The notes: generated from the sequence alone by a model not told the origin. Shown: positions 17,347-26,659, counted from the first letter of the stretch. The stretch is DNA of 64,000 nt from Ignavibacteria bacterium (GCA_016704345.1 JADJAH010000011.1:248001-312000); one strand, 5' to 3'. Translations and numbers: made by a program.

Positions 17347-17513
17347 TTCACATCTTCAACAATGAGTTTCAATTCTAATGTTATGAATTATTTGTTCTGT
17401 TACAATCAAGGACAGCGATTTCTATAGTTAGCTACAATTGCACCAAAAGAAAAGACGAAACAAATCAACCTTAATGCGTAATACCAAAACTTAAATGCTC
17501 TTTGAGTGCGACA

Positions 17514-17604
17514 ATGAGAAAAACTAAGAAGATATTGCTGTACGTTTTTTTGAGTTTTACAATTACAGATATATGCAGTTCTACTGATCTTCCTATAAAT
17601 CAAT
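17514..17604 (+). pseudogene. Signal-peptide start of the M6-like peptidase, out of frame
   Basis: ATG 17514 starts MRKTKKILLYVFLSFTITDI, then CSSTDLPINQFECGHF, a Sec signal peptide and mature start in a frame that ends at a TGA near 17661. The peptidase body is in another frame from about 17620, so one indel lies between. The annotated TTG at 17605 is not the real start. Confidence 0.6.
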
Positions 17605-20109
17605 TTGAATGTGGACATTTTAACCAGTCCCGGTATCCTCCAGCCTTCTACACCATTTGAGGGATTTTATAAACCCAACAGGACAGATACATTAGGTGGT
17701 AGTCCGTTGCCAGCGGACGCTCATTTTCCTGTCCTCATCGTCTTTGTGCAGTTTCTGAATGAACCCTCAGATCCACGGGGAACATGGCCAATGAACTCTG
17801 CCCCCGTTTATCTTGAGAATCTAATCTCAAGAGAAAAGAGTCCACCGGGAAACTGGTGGGAGCTGTATAATCCTGATACCGAAATGTTCTCTTCACATTG
17901 GATCGAGATCAGCAGAGGAAGATTCCATGTAATCAGCCCCGTGCCAGCCACACTAGAATCCGAAGCTTTTTCAGTAATCCTGCCCAAGACAGCGCAACAA
18001 TATTTTGTGGATGTGTCCTATGATAAAAGGAGAGCGGATTCAGCAATTCACGCAGATATCTGGCAGAGCGTCAAATTGCAGGGACTTAACGACTGGAGGC
18101 CTTTTGACAGATGGAAGAAGGTGGGGACGCAGTTCCAATTTTCAGACATTGGTCAAAGCGATGGTATAGTTGACATGATTTACAAAGTAATGAAGTCAAG
18201 AGGTGCAAGAGTTCAGTATGCCAATGGTGATTCGACAACAATATTTAATGACAATGCCGGTTGGGCAACACTCGGTTCGAATTACTTTGAACCGGCAGTA
18301 GTAGATAGCTTCGGTACACAAGTTTTGTATAATGGCGGTATAGATGGCTCCGGAGTTACTGTTTCATTCAGGGGGCAGATTTCTCAATACATTGGTGCAC
18401 TTGGCCATGAACACAGTCATTATACGTTCTCTCCTGCTCATTCAACATACAGCAGGATATCATACGGATTCGGCTACGATAATTTCAGCCCTGCTGACAT
18501 GATACTAAACGGATACATGTCTCCCACAAATGCAACCTTCAACTCCACAAATAATCTCGGTGATTTTTCATCAAGATCTTCCGGCAATGGCAATCTGCTC
18601 AAAGTTCCTATTCAGAATAATGAATACTTTCTGCTTGCAAGCAGGAACAAATACTCCAAGTGGGATAGAGTTATGTTTGGAGATACAGCACAAATTGACC
18701 TGTATGGAGATGTATCTGAAAACGGAAAAGGATTATATATTTATCATGTTCCTGGCGGAATAGATTTCCCATTCGTCGACACTTCTCGGCAAGATATGGA
18801 GTGCGCAGACGGATTGTTTGAATGGCAATATGTTGGTCAAGCGGCACAGCAAGTAATTCATGACTGCTTTATTTCAGGACCAACTGATTGGCCTTTTTAC
18901 AAGAAAAAGAGAGTCATTTATGAAAATGACTCTTCTAACTTATTCAAGGAATGTATTACATCAAACTACACACCGCGAGCGGTTGGAGACGGCATTAGCT
19001 TAAGATATTATGTTGGTTGTGTAGATCAAAAACCGATACTGCACTATAAATGGTGGGGAGTTGGCAATCAGCCGTCAAACAGTTGCAACATCGGAACTGA
19101 CAGACTATTTACAAACGATGAAGAGATCTATACCAGGTTTGATATAGGCGGAGACAGGGAAGATGCATGGAAGCCGGGCTTCAATGAAGTATTTTCACCC
19201 TACTCATCACCAAACACAAACACATGGGGCAATCAGAGTTCAGGGATATTCATCTGGTATAATGGTTACTCAGGGAGCGGTCCGGGTGGTGTTGCTTCTT
19301 TGAAGATTTATAAAGCAGGTACAAGCGAACCGATTTCATTAGATTCGGCTCTGCACCTTACTCCTCCCTCTCGCCCCATGGGCTTAGTTGTAATACCCTG
19401 CGATTCACAGCCAACAATCAACGGCCATAAGAGAATTAAGCTAAGATGGAATCACAACATGGAACCGGATATGAGAAGATCCATTGGCGGCGAAGGTCTG
19501 ATCAAGAGGTATAGAATTTACAGAAGCACTGCATCAGACATGGGCTCCGTTCCGCCTGATGCACTTGCATATTCTGAGAATTATTACGACTGCATTGATA
19601 CAGTTGATATAAATGAAAACTCTGTGCCCGAATATATTGATGAAGAGCTGATTTCAATTTGCAATAAGGAAACATGCGCGCCTCCAAATTACTGCATTGA
19701 GTATCCCGTACGTTACAGAGTTCAGGCAGTTGACAAGTATGACGATGTTTCTGTGTTATCGGATTTTGTAAATACTCGCGCCGGATTTCTTGAAATCGGT
19801 TACGGAGACATGAATGGTTTGACAAACACAGAATCCACATTGCCAAAGACATACTCACTTTCGCAAAACTATCCAAACCCGTTTAATCCGAATACAAATA
19901 TACGGTATGATCTGCCGCAGGACAACTTTGTGACAATTAAGGTATATGATGTATTAGGCAAAGAAGTACTCACTCTTGTAAATGAATACAAACAAGCAGG
20001 AAGATATTTGGTGAGTTTTAACGCAGCCAATTTTTCGAGCGGGATTTACTTCTATACTATCCAGGCCGGAGAGTATGAATATACAAGACGCATGACGATG
20101 CTGAAGTGA
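17605..20109 (+). CDS. M6-like zinc metallopeptidase with T9SS sorting domain
   Basis: 834 aa. The N-terminal region has the M6 (immune-inhibitor-A-like) framework: FPVLIVFVQFLNE, then HWIEISRGRFHVISP. The putative zinc site is GHEHSHYTFSPAHS (about residue 270): HExxH followed by a third His six residues later, one more than the metzincin spacing, and shared by the paralogue at 22154. A fibronectin-like domain (RPMGLVVIPCDSQ...KLRWNHNMEPDM) with paired cysteines precedes the T9SS type A domain (SQNYPNPFNPNTNIRYDLPQ). Predicted role is extracellular proteolysis. The true 5' end is at 17514 in another frame. The last 250 bases are nearly duplicated at 24357. Confidence 0.75.
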   Translation: MNVDILTSPGILQPSTPFEGFYKPNRTDTLGGSPLPADAHFPVLIVFVQFLNEPSDPRGTWPMNSAPVYLENLISREKSPPGNWWELYNPDTEMFSSHWIEISRGRFHVISPVPATLESEAFSVILPKTAQQYFVDVSYDKRRADSAIHADIWQSVKLQGLNDWRPFDRWKKVGTQFQFSDIGQSDGIVDMIYKVMKSRGARVQYANGDSTTIFNDNAGWATLGSNYFEPAVVDSFGTQVLYNGGIDGSGVTVSFRGQISQYIGALGHEHSHYTFSPAHSTYSRISYGFGYDNFSPADMILNGYMSPTNATFNSTNNLGDFSSRSSGNGNLLKVPIQNNEYFLLASRNKYSKWDRVMFGDTAQIDLYGDVSENGKGLYIYHVPGGIDFPFVDTSRQDMECADGLFEWQYVGQAAQQVIHDCFISGPTDWPFYKKKRVIYENDSSNLFKECITSNYTPRAVGDGISLRYYVGCVDQKPILHYKWWGVGNQPSNSCNIGTDRLFTNDEEIYTRFDIGGDREDAWKPGFNEVFSPYSSPNTNTWGNQSSGIFIWYNGYSGSGPGGVASLKIYKAGTSEPISLDSALHLTPPSRPMGLVVIPCDSQPTINGHKRIKLRWNHNMEPDMRRSIGGEGLIKRYRIYRSTASDMGSVPPDALAYSENYYDCIDTVDINENSVPEYIDEELISICNKETCAPPNYCIEYPVRYRVQAVDKYDDVSVLSDFVNTRAGFLEIGYGDMNGLTNTESTLPKTYSLSQNYPNPFNPNTNIRYDLPQDNFVTIKVYDVLGKEVLTLVNEYKQAGRYLVSFNAANFSSGIYFYTIQAGEYEYTRRMTMLK

Positions 20110-20231
20110 CTTTAGCTTCATTCCGCTTTTGCCTGCCACGCAGTTGCATACAGAAACAGACTAATGCACTAAGTTCTCACATCTGAAATGACAACTGACT
20201 TTACTCTTGCAGCAAAGCGCAACACGTTTTA

Positions 20232-20285
20232 TTGTGGTGTCGTAACTCCCCTGCCTGCGGTAGGTAGGGAGTCCTGACGCCACAA
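20232..20285. repeat. TTGTGGTGTCG palindromic element, copy 1
   Basis: A 54-bp imperfect palindrome: TTGTGGTGTCGTAACTCCCC reads into its inverted counterpart GGGAGTCCTGACGCCACAA. A larger version lies at 24256-24352 and a half copy near 15758. Intergenic, between an M6-like gene and a Ycf48-like gene. Confidence 0.6.
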
Positions 20286-20387
20286 AGAAAAAATTATAGG
20301 CAAGTCTGATGCGAAAATTAGTCAGCATTGAAATTGAGTATTGACGATGTAAATTCTGTTCAGTAGTTTTCACAAGAACAAACACAC

Positions 20388-21617
20388 ATGAAAAATCTTT
20401 TCATTATTTTTCTTCTTCTGTTTTCCCAACCTGCAGGATCGCAGTGGTATCTACAGTATCAATCACCGACATTTGCCGGATTCTACGATGTGAGGTTTAT
20501 TGACAGATACACCGGCTGGTCTTGCGGCGACGGAATGATTTTGAAAACAACAAACGGCGGGAAACAATGGAATGTAACCGAGATGCCATATACTATAATG
20601 CAGATACATCCTGTAAACGACAGCGTAATATATGCCTGCGGATTTTATGTTATTCTTAAAACTACAAATGCAGGTGCAAACTGGATAACACTATGGGAGG
20701 GTCCGTTTCAATCTTCAATATTTTACGGATTATGGTTTAAAGACGAAAGCACTGGTTGGTTCTGCGGGGATAGAGTCGCAATGAGAACAACTGACGGAGG
20801 AAATACTTTTATTGATTCAATGTTTATAAATGCTGAATTACATGATATCCATTTCAAAAGTGATTCATTTGGATGTATTGCAGCATACGTAAAAATGTAT
20901 CGCACCACAAATTCCGGGACTAACTGGTATCCGGTAACATTACCCTCTTCATTAGCAACACCATTTACAGAAAGAGTAACATTTCAGGGAGATACGGGCT
21001 GGACGATAAGCAGAGGAAAGACAGTATTTAAAACTACGAATTACGGAGTAAGCTGGGACAGTATTGCTAACGTTCCCTTTGGAGCGGGCTTGAGAGCTTA
21101 CAGTATTGAATTTCCTAATTCTCAAGTCGGATATTGTGGCGGAGATGATGGTAAAGTTTTCAAATCAACCGATGGAGGATATAATTGGAATCTTAATTGT
21201 AACATTGGTTTAGGAGCGTTTCAATCAATTTTTTCATATAACGATTCCATATTATGGGGAGCAGGTCCCGGCATTAGGGCTACTACAACCGGCGGAGGAA
21301 TACCAACCTCTGTCATTATGCAAAATGAAAATCAAATCAAAGACTTTGTTCTTTATCAGAACTATCCGAATCCTTTTAACAGCTCTACAATCATTAAATT
21401 CAAAATTAGCAAACCGTCTTTTGTAAGAATGACATTGTTTAATTCATCAGGTAAAGAAGTGACTGTCATTCTGAATCAGTATATCCTTCCGGGTGAATAT
21501 GAAGAGGTTTTCAATGCCGGTAAATTGCAGTCCGGAGTTTATTTTTATAAAATGGATTTGTTTGACCCAGATAACAAATATTTTTCCGAGACAAAAAAAT
21601 TATTGATCATAAAATAA
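20388..21617 (+). CDS. Ycf48/BNR-like secreted protein with T9SS sorting domain
   Basis: 409 aa, intact. Signal peptide (MKNLFIIFLLLFSQPAGS), then six or seven propeller blades with GWxxGD...K(T/S)TNGGxxW motifs, then a linker and a T9SS type A domain (YQNYPNPFNSSTIIKFKIS ... SGVYFYKMD ... KKLLIIK). It is the closest relative of the broken gene at 16107, and both precede an M6-like peptidase gene, so propeller plus peptidase appears twice in tandem (16.1-20.1 and 20.4-24.2 kb). Substrate or partner unknown. Confidence 0.85.
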   Translation: MKNLFIIFLLLFSQPAGSQWYLQYQSPTFAGFYDVRFIDRYTGWSCGDGMILKTTNGGKQWNVTEMPYTIMQIHPVNDSVIYACGFYVILKTTNAGANWITLWEGPFQSSIFYGLWFKDESTGWFCGDRVAMRTTDGGNTFIDSMFINAELHDIHFKSDSFGCIAAYVKMYRTTNSGTNWYPVTLPSSLATPFTERVTFQGDTGWTISRGKTVFKTTNYGVSWDSIANVPFGAGLRAYSIEFPNSQVGYCGGDDGKVFKSTDGGYNWNLNCNIGLGAFQSIFSYNDSILWGAGPGIRATTTGGGIPTSVIMQNENQIKDFVLYQNYPNPFNSSTIIKFKISKPSFVRMTLFNSSGKEVTVILNQYILPGEYEEVFNAGKLQSGVYFYKMDLFDPDNKYFSETKKLLIIK

Positions 21618-21649
21618 TTTTTAAAAACTTAAAATAAGGAGAATCAAAA

Positions 21650-21887
21650 ATGAGAACTATTTTTGCTTCTGTTTTGGTTGTTGTCTTCTTTCTTTCAATT
21701 CAAATTGAAAGGTCAGTTTTCGCAAACCTGTACGGAGTGCATTTGCGGAACAACGGGAACGGGTTATGAGGACCATGATTCTTTAATTGGCGGAAGATAC
21801 AAGCCGGCAAGAACAGATATTTGGGGAGCCGGTCAGGGTGAAGATGAATTTCCGGTGCTTATAGTTTTTGTTCAATTTCAAGAATGA
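21650..21887 (+). pseudogene. 5' end of the second M6-like peptidase, multiple frameshifts
   Basis: ATG 21650 has a good ribosome site (AAGGAG at 21636-21641) and a signal peptide (MRTIFASVLVVVFFLSIQI). The frame is lost near 21710; the next piece (CTECICGTTGTGYEDHD...GEDEFPVLIVFVQF) is one frame over and stops at 21887. KNEPYSYSTDPGAWN and then NSYNGYAISDYWHEFSRGKL follow in further frames up to 22154. At least three indels separate the signal peptide from the catalytic body. Confidence 0.65.
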
Positions 21888-22153
21888 ACCTTATTCTTAT
21901 TCAACTGACCCCGGAGCATGGAATTCCGGTATGCCACCGAATTATATCAATAGTTTAGTAGTCAGAGGAGAGACAATCAAGTTCCAATTGGTGGAATTCC
22001 TATAACGGGTATGCAATAAGCGACTACTGGCATGAGTTTTCAAGAGGAAAACTTCACATCACGGGAAGGGCAATTTCTATCATACTTCCTCATGATACCT
22101 TATGGTATCAAAATAACGGAGGGCTTCCGAAAGTAAATAAAGATATTTATGAT

Positions 22154-24199
22154 ATGTTATCAGACACTTTGCAATCAGAATGGACACGTTTTGACCTTTG
22201 GTCGGTTAGACAAAAGGGACAGTTTGATTGGGAGAAAGACAAACTTGCAGATATGATATATATCACTTTCAGACAATGGAAAAGGTTTCTTTTCAGCAAC
22301 AATACAGCCTGGGGATTTGCGACATTAGGTCCTTGTCAGGGCACTGTAAATGACAGATATACTGTATTTTCAAATGCAAACGACACTGTTAGAATCTTCT
22401 CGGCAGATGCTTCGGATTCATTAGGTTCGGGTTTAAGAATACATGCTGATTCAGGAGTTTACAGTAAGCAAAGATTTATTGATTTAGCAACTCATGAGCA
22501 CGGTCATTACATGTTTGGTTGGTCTCATAACATCTATTCGAAAATGTCCTATGGTGGGGGTTATTCGAACGGCTGGGAGTTCAGCTTAAGCCCATGGGAG
22601 TTAGTAAAACTTGGACTTCTTTTCCCATCTTTTCCCGATTATTCAAATCCTGCAAATTATCTTTATGATTATTCATCAAGAGGACAATATGGACCGGATA
22701 CGAATGAAGTAATTCAGATTCCCATTTCATCAGACGGAGGTGAATTTTTTTTATTAGCAAATAGAAGAAGGGTTTCCGAATGGGACAGACGAGTCGGAGG
22801 GGATACGCTTGCAAATGACAGATGGCAGTTTCTGAAAGAAATAAATAATCAATATGGTAGGGGCTTGTACATTTATCATGTTAAAGATGCGTATGAAACA
22901 AATACTCCAAATATACACGGACTTAATGAAGATAATGACATGGACCTTGAATGCGCCGACGGGTCTTGGAACTACATAAGCGCAGGAGTTCAAAGAAAGA
23001 GAATCAACGATCAAACGCCAACGAATGTTTATATAAGACAATATCCGTCATACAATAATGACAGTCCTGAATCCAATCCGGGATACACAAGCGGAAAAGA
23101 TGATATGAGCAATGCAATACTTTTTACTCAAGGTTGTATAGATAATTTTAATACAGCTCCGGTTTCAAGAGGAACTCATACTCTTTACACAAATGACAAT
23201 GATTACTGGTATTCACTTGCTTCATTAGGCGATCGTTGGGATGCCTGGAACGTCGGCTACAATGAAGTATTCTCCCCATACTCAAGTCCCAATACAAAGG
23301 ATATGCAGAACAACCAAACAAATATTTTCATCTGGTACAAAGCGCTGGATACTTCGAATAAAAAAGCTACGATCGAACTTTACCGAACCGGATACGGCGG
23401 TAAGTCGGAAGCACAGATTCTTGAACTTACTCCTCCATCAAGGCCGATGGGACTGCGGGTGCTTTCCTGCGACTCGCTCCCAACCATCAACGGATATAGA
23501 AGAATAAAACTTAGATGGTTTCACAATATGGAACCGGATATGATTCAACAATGGCAGGGGGTGAATGATCAGATAAAGAAATACAAAATCTACAGAACTA
23601 CTACTTCCGGAATGGATTTTGTACCCAATGACAGAATGCAGTTCCCGGAGAATGACTATCAGCTTTACAAAACCGTTTACGCCGAAGTAAACGCAGTTCC
23701 TGAATTCAATGATTCTGCATTGGTGTCGGTTTGCGATTACCCTTACGGCGTTTGCCCTCCTTACTGTTGTAACTTGTTTCCCGTAAGGTACAGGGTTCAG
23801 GCAGTTGATAAATTTGAGACACATTCAGTTCTCTCTGACTTTGCAAAGACAGAAGCATGGAATGTAACGGGTCCCGAGCCTTGCGCTTACGGCCCTGATA
23901 ATTTCGTGTTGGAAAACAACCATCAAGAAGCGCCCAAGGAATTCAGCCTGAGCAATGCGTTTCCTAATCCTTTTAACCCGTCCACACTGATTTCATATAC
24001 TGTTCCTCTAATATCACATGTGCGGATAACGGTTTATGACATCAACGGAAAGGAGATAGCTAACTTGGCGAACTCAATACACGAACCGGGATTCTATGAA
24101 GCGACATTTAATGCTGTATCGCTACCAAGCGGAACATATTTTTGCATTATGAAAGCCGGTACATTTGCAGTAACAAAGAAGCTTGTGGTAGTGAAGTGA
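22154..24199 (+). CDS. M6-like zinc metallopeptidase with T9SS sorting domain (5' end broken)
   Basis: 681 aa, the catalytic and C-terminal part of a paralogue of the 17605 protein. The zinc site is THEHGHYMFGWSHNIYS, again HExxH plus a His six residues later; G at position nine and a following Met (SKMSYGGGY) recall a metzincin Met-turn with shifted spacing. Then come a conserved ECADG block, a fibronectin-like domain (RPMGLRVLSCDSL...), a cysteine cluster (CPPYCCNLF) and a T9SS type A domain (SNAFPNPFNPSTLISYTV ... VTKKLVVVK). The apparent start at 22154 is internal; the pieces upstream (21650-22150) are in other frames. Confidence 0.75.
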   Translation: MLSDTLQSEWTRFDLWSVRQKGQFDWEKDKLADMIYITFRQWKRFLFSNNTAWGFATLGPCQGTVNDRYTVFSNANDTVRIFSADASDSLGSGLRIHADSGVYSKQRFIDLATHEHGHYMFGWSHNIYSKMSYGGGYSNGWEFSLSPWELVKLGLLFPSFPDYSNPANYLYDYSSRGQYGPDTNEVIQIPISSDGGEFFLLANRRRVSEWDRRVGGDTLANDRWQFLKEINNQYGRGLYIYHVKDAYETNTPNIHGLNEDNDMDLECADGSWNYISAGVQRKRINDQTPTNVYIRQYPSYNNDSPESNPGYTSGKDDMSNAILFTQGCIDNFNTAPVSRGTHTLYTNDNDYWYSLASLGDRWDAWNVGYNEVFSPYSSPNTKDMQNNQTNIFIWYKALDTSNKKATIELYRTGYGGKSEAQILELTPPSRPMGLRVLSCDSLPTINGYRRIKLRWFHNMEPDMIQQWQGVNDQIKKYKIYRTTTSGMDFVPNDRMQFPENDYQLYKTVYAEVNAVPEFNDSALVSVCDYPYGVCPPYCCNLFPVRYRVQAVDKFETHSVLSDFAKTEAWNVTGPEPCAYGPDNFVLENNHQEAPKEFSLSNAFPNPFNPSTLISYTVPLISHVRITVYDINGKEIANLANSIHEPGFYEATFNAVSLPSGTYFCIMKAGTFAVTKKLVVVK

Positions 24200-24255
24200 A
24201 GAACTGGTCGGCACACAATCTAAAGCAAGGAAACAGCTTGGGCTCAAAAGGAGTC

Positions 24256-24352
24256 TTTCTTGTGGTGTCGGGACTTTCGTTCCGGCACAATAAACTGTGT
24301 GAGTCAGAACGCTTGTCTGCCGCAGGCAGGGAAGTCATGATGCCACAAGAAA
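24256..24352. repeat. TTGTGGTGTCG palindromic element, copy 2
   Basis: CTTTCTTGTGGTGTCGGGAC and the inverted arm GGGAAGTCATGATGCCACAA bracket about 50 bp containing CTGCCGCAGGCAG. It separates the intact end of the peptidase at 24199 from the orphan sorting domain at 24357. Confidence 0.6.
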
Positions 24353-24356
24353 GAAA

Positions 24357-24614
24357 TTCCCGCTTTCGCAGAACTACCCCAACCCGTTTAATCCGGTTAC
24401 AAATATACGGTATGATCTGCCGCAGGATAATTTTGTGACAATAAGAGTCTATGATATACTTGGCAAAGAAGTAGTAACCTTGGTAAATGAAAACAAAGAA
24501 GCGGGAAGATATTTGGTTAGCTTTAACGCAGCCAATTTTTCAAGCGGGATTTACTTCTATACAATCCAGGCCGGAGAGTATGAACACACAAGACGCATGA
24601 CGCTGCTGAAGTGA
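24357..24614 (+). pseudogene. Orphan T9SS type A sorting domain
   Basis: The frame FPLSQNYPNPFNPVTNIRYD...MTLLK ending TGA at 24614 is a complete type A C-terminal domain with no start codon and no passenger. It is nearly identical to the C-terminus of the peptidase at 17605-20109 (IRYDLPQDNFV, NAANFSSGIYFYTIQAGEYE) but not to its immediate neighbour. Likely the tail of a deleted third gene copy, or material for gene conversion between cargo genes. Confidence 0.75.
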
Positions 24615-24699
24615 CACTTTGTTCCGGTTCCCATGCACAAAAAAACCACACTTGAAAAGGGCTGTCTCAAAACTTGTCGCCCCCTCCCGCCTGCTCGGG

Positions 24700-24746
24700 A
24701 AAAATTGAAAATGGAAAATTGAAAATGGAAAATTAAAAATTGAAAG
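24700..24746. repeat. 7-bp tandem repeat array (GAAAATT/GAAAATG)
   Basis: About six GAAAATT/GAAAATG heptamers on the plus strand, downstream of the orphan sorting domain, purine-rich on that strand. Confidence 0.8.
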
Positions 24747-24770
24747 CAATGTATTTCTAGTTTTTAACTC

Positions 24771-24807
24771 CTAATTCTTAATTCCAAATTCTTAATTCTT
24801 AATTCTC
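24771..24807. repeat. AATTARG-type heptamers at a stop codon
   Basis: CTAATTCTTAATTCCAAATT and onward: on the minus strand these are GAATTAAG/GAATTAGG heptamers that begin immediately after the stop codon of the gene at 24808. Confidence 0.8.
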
Positions 24808-26436
24808 CTATGGTCTTTCTACGCCAACATAATTATACGCATTATTATCAGCTATCGATTGATCAGTGCCGTCAGCTGTTTCATCGCCATTCAGATCAGT
24901 TGCAATATATCCTGTCATATAATTGAAAGCATCATTGCCGATGAGAAGCACATCGGAACCATCGATAACTTCATCCTGATTCACATCGCCACTGTATAAG
25001 GCAAATATGACAGGAGAATTGTCTGCAAGCATCATGTTATTACCGTATGCCTGAGATGTTGAAGATGTGAAATTATATGAGTCTGCTGTCATGGGATCAA
25101 AATTTTCGCCGCCGTTCTTTGACCAGGTCTGAATGCTATTTCTGTGTTTGACGACTATGTAATAATTGCCGGCCGGTGCATAATCAAATTTCATTTGTGC
25201 AGTCAGGGAAATCGAATCAATTATACTTCGTGATGAATCAACTGTTGCATAAGGAGGAGAAGTATTTTTTAACAAGACGGTCACGGAATCTCTTCTGTTT
25301 TGTCTATTTGCGGCAGAATTGTATAGCCCTTCTATAGCGACTGAAACATTGAATGTGGTTTTAAGAACATGCAATCCGGTAACCATATCAGATGCAATGA
25401 TCTTTCCTGAAGGAAACATGTAAACAGCCCAGCATCCTATATACTCCTCATTATTATGTGCCGGATAAGTGTCATAATATGCCGTTTCAACCGGCACGGC
25501 GGGATTAGAGATATTGACTAGCCGGACTCCGGCCGTGTAATGAGCCACCAGAGCATGCTGTCCATAAGCTTCCACATTGTGAACTATCGATGTAGTTATG
25601 CCGGTCGGCTGCCAGGCTGACATAAATGTAATATTACCGATATCGTCAATGTCCCATATCTTCAGCCGGTAAGGCGCGCTTCCTATCTCATCAGTTACAA
25701 GCAGATATTTCTTATCCGGAGTTAGAGCGGTGTTGTGAGGTCCTGCGTTCGGCAAGTTTGTGAACTGAGTAATTCTATACAAAGAGTTCTTATTTGTTGC
25801 ATCAATTATGGAAACTTTACCACCATATATATCGGCAGAATAAATAGTATCATCTACAACTCTGCAGTCATGAATATAATCCAAATTAAAGCCACCTCTT
25901 TTAACAGGATTCTCGGGATCATTCGTAAGATCCAGAACTACAGTGCCCTGCCCGAAGCTGCTGTTACTCCCGTTGAGATAGAGATAAGGTCCTGATTGAG
26001 AAATGCTGTGAGAATAAGAATGATCTGCAGGTACATATTTTTGAACATATCTGACGGAATCCGGAAGATACTGAAGATCAACTATTTGGACTCCGCTATT
26101 TCTTACTTCTGAAACAATGTAAGCGTAGTGAGAATATATCTTCATTTCTCTCCAAAGGTTGAAGTAGTTTCCCACGCTTGTTGAATTAACAAAATCAACT
26201 TCATGAATATTCTGCGGATCTGTGATATCTATAAACGCAGTTCCGTCGTAACATCCGAGAATTGCATACTCTCTTCCGTCGGGAGCCTTATATCCCCAAA
26301 GCGCCGAATAATTTTCCCCGTGCTGATCAAGATTTGCAAGTGAATACATGTTCTTGTTGCCAAGCTGAGCCGTTGCAAAATTTGCATGCAAAAGGAATGA
26401 AAATAAGTAGATACAGAGCCATAATGAATTTTTCAT
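24808..26436 (-). CDS. Choice-of-anchor-B-like LVIVD-repeat protein with dockerin-like C-terminus
   Basis: 542 aa, intact. Signal peptide (MKNSLWLCIYLFSFLLHANF, cleavage after ATA), then a beta-propeller of LVIVD-type repeats (GTAFIDITDPQNI, GVQIVDLQYLPD, GVRLVNISNPAVP) with conserved HDCRVV and HNTAL motifs typical of choice-of-anchor-B proteins. The last 170 residues are the module shared with the FG-GAP proteins: a LYNSAAN...KHRNSIQTWSK domain, then two Ca-loops (GDVNQDEVIDGSD, TDLNGDETADGTD) ending VERP. Extracellular; function unknown. Divergent from the sigma-54 operon at 26810. Confidence 0.85.
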   Translation of the reverse strand: MKNSLWLCIYLFSFLLHANFATAQLGNKNMYSLANLDQHGENYSALWGYKAPDGREYAILGCYDGTAFIDITDPQNIHEVDFVNSTSVGNYFNLWREMKIYSHYAYIVSEVRNSGVQIVDLQYLPDSVRYVQKYVPADHSYSHSISQSGPYLYLNGSNSSFGQGTVVLDLTNDPENPVKRGGFNLDYIHDCRVVDDTIYSADIYGGKVSIIDATNKNSLYRITQFTNLPNAGPHNTALTPDKKYLLVTDEIGSAPYRLKIWDIDDIGNITFMSAWQPTGITTSIVHNVEAYGQHALVAHYTAGVRLVNISNPAVPVETAYYDTYPAHNNEEYIGCWAVYMFPSGKIIASDMVTGLHVLKTTFNVSVAIEGLYNSAANRQNRRDSVTVLLKNTSPPYATVDSSRSIIDSISLTAQMKFDYAPAGNYYIVVKHRNSIQTWSKNGGENFDPMTADSYNFTSSTSQAYGNNMMLADNSPVIFALYSGDVNQDEVIDGSDVLLIGNDAFNYMTGYIATDLNGDETADGTDQSIADNNAYNYVGVERP

Positions 26437-26637
26437 GAGATGAATTTTAATTTAGATTTAGAAGAACAGAAGTTGATTATCCTAAATGAACAGGTATGGG
26501 GATTTTTTACCGAAGTAGTTTGGCGAAAGATTGTAAAAATAGTTCAAACTAGAAAGCGTAAAGTTGAAATCTATTGATAAAGAGTAGTTTAGGAGTGACT
26601 CTATATATAAATGAATTCAATTCGTGTCCATAACCTC

Positions 26638-26659
26638 CCCACTTTTTTCTCCAAGTGGG
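26638..26659. promoter_or_regulatory. Inverted repeat upstream of the sigma-54 promoter
   Basis: CCCACTT (26638-26644) and AAGTGGG (26653-26659) are a perfect 7-bp inverted repeat about 110-130 bp upstream of the -24 element at 26771. Position and symmetry fit an enhancer-binding-protein site; this is inference. Confidence 0.4.

Noticed and set aside
16107..21617. Ycf48-like proteins as photosystem II assembly factors
   Set aside because: They share only the propeller motif, and carry signal peptides and T9SS domains; no photosynthesis gene is present.
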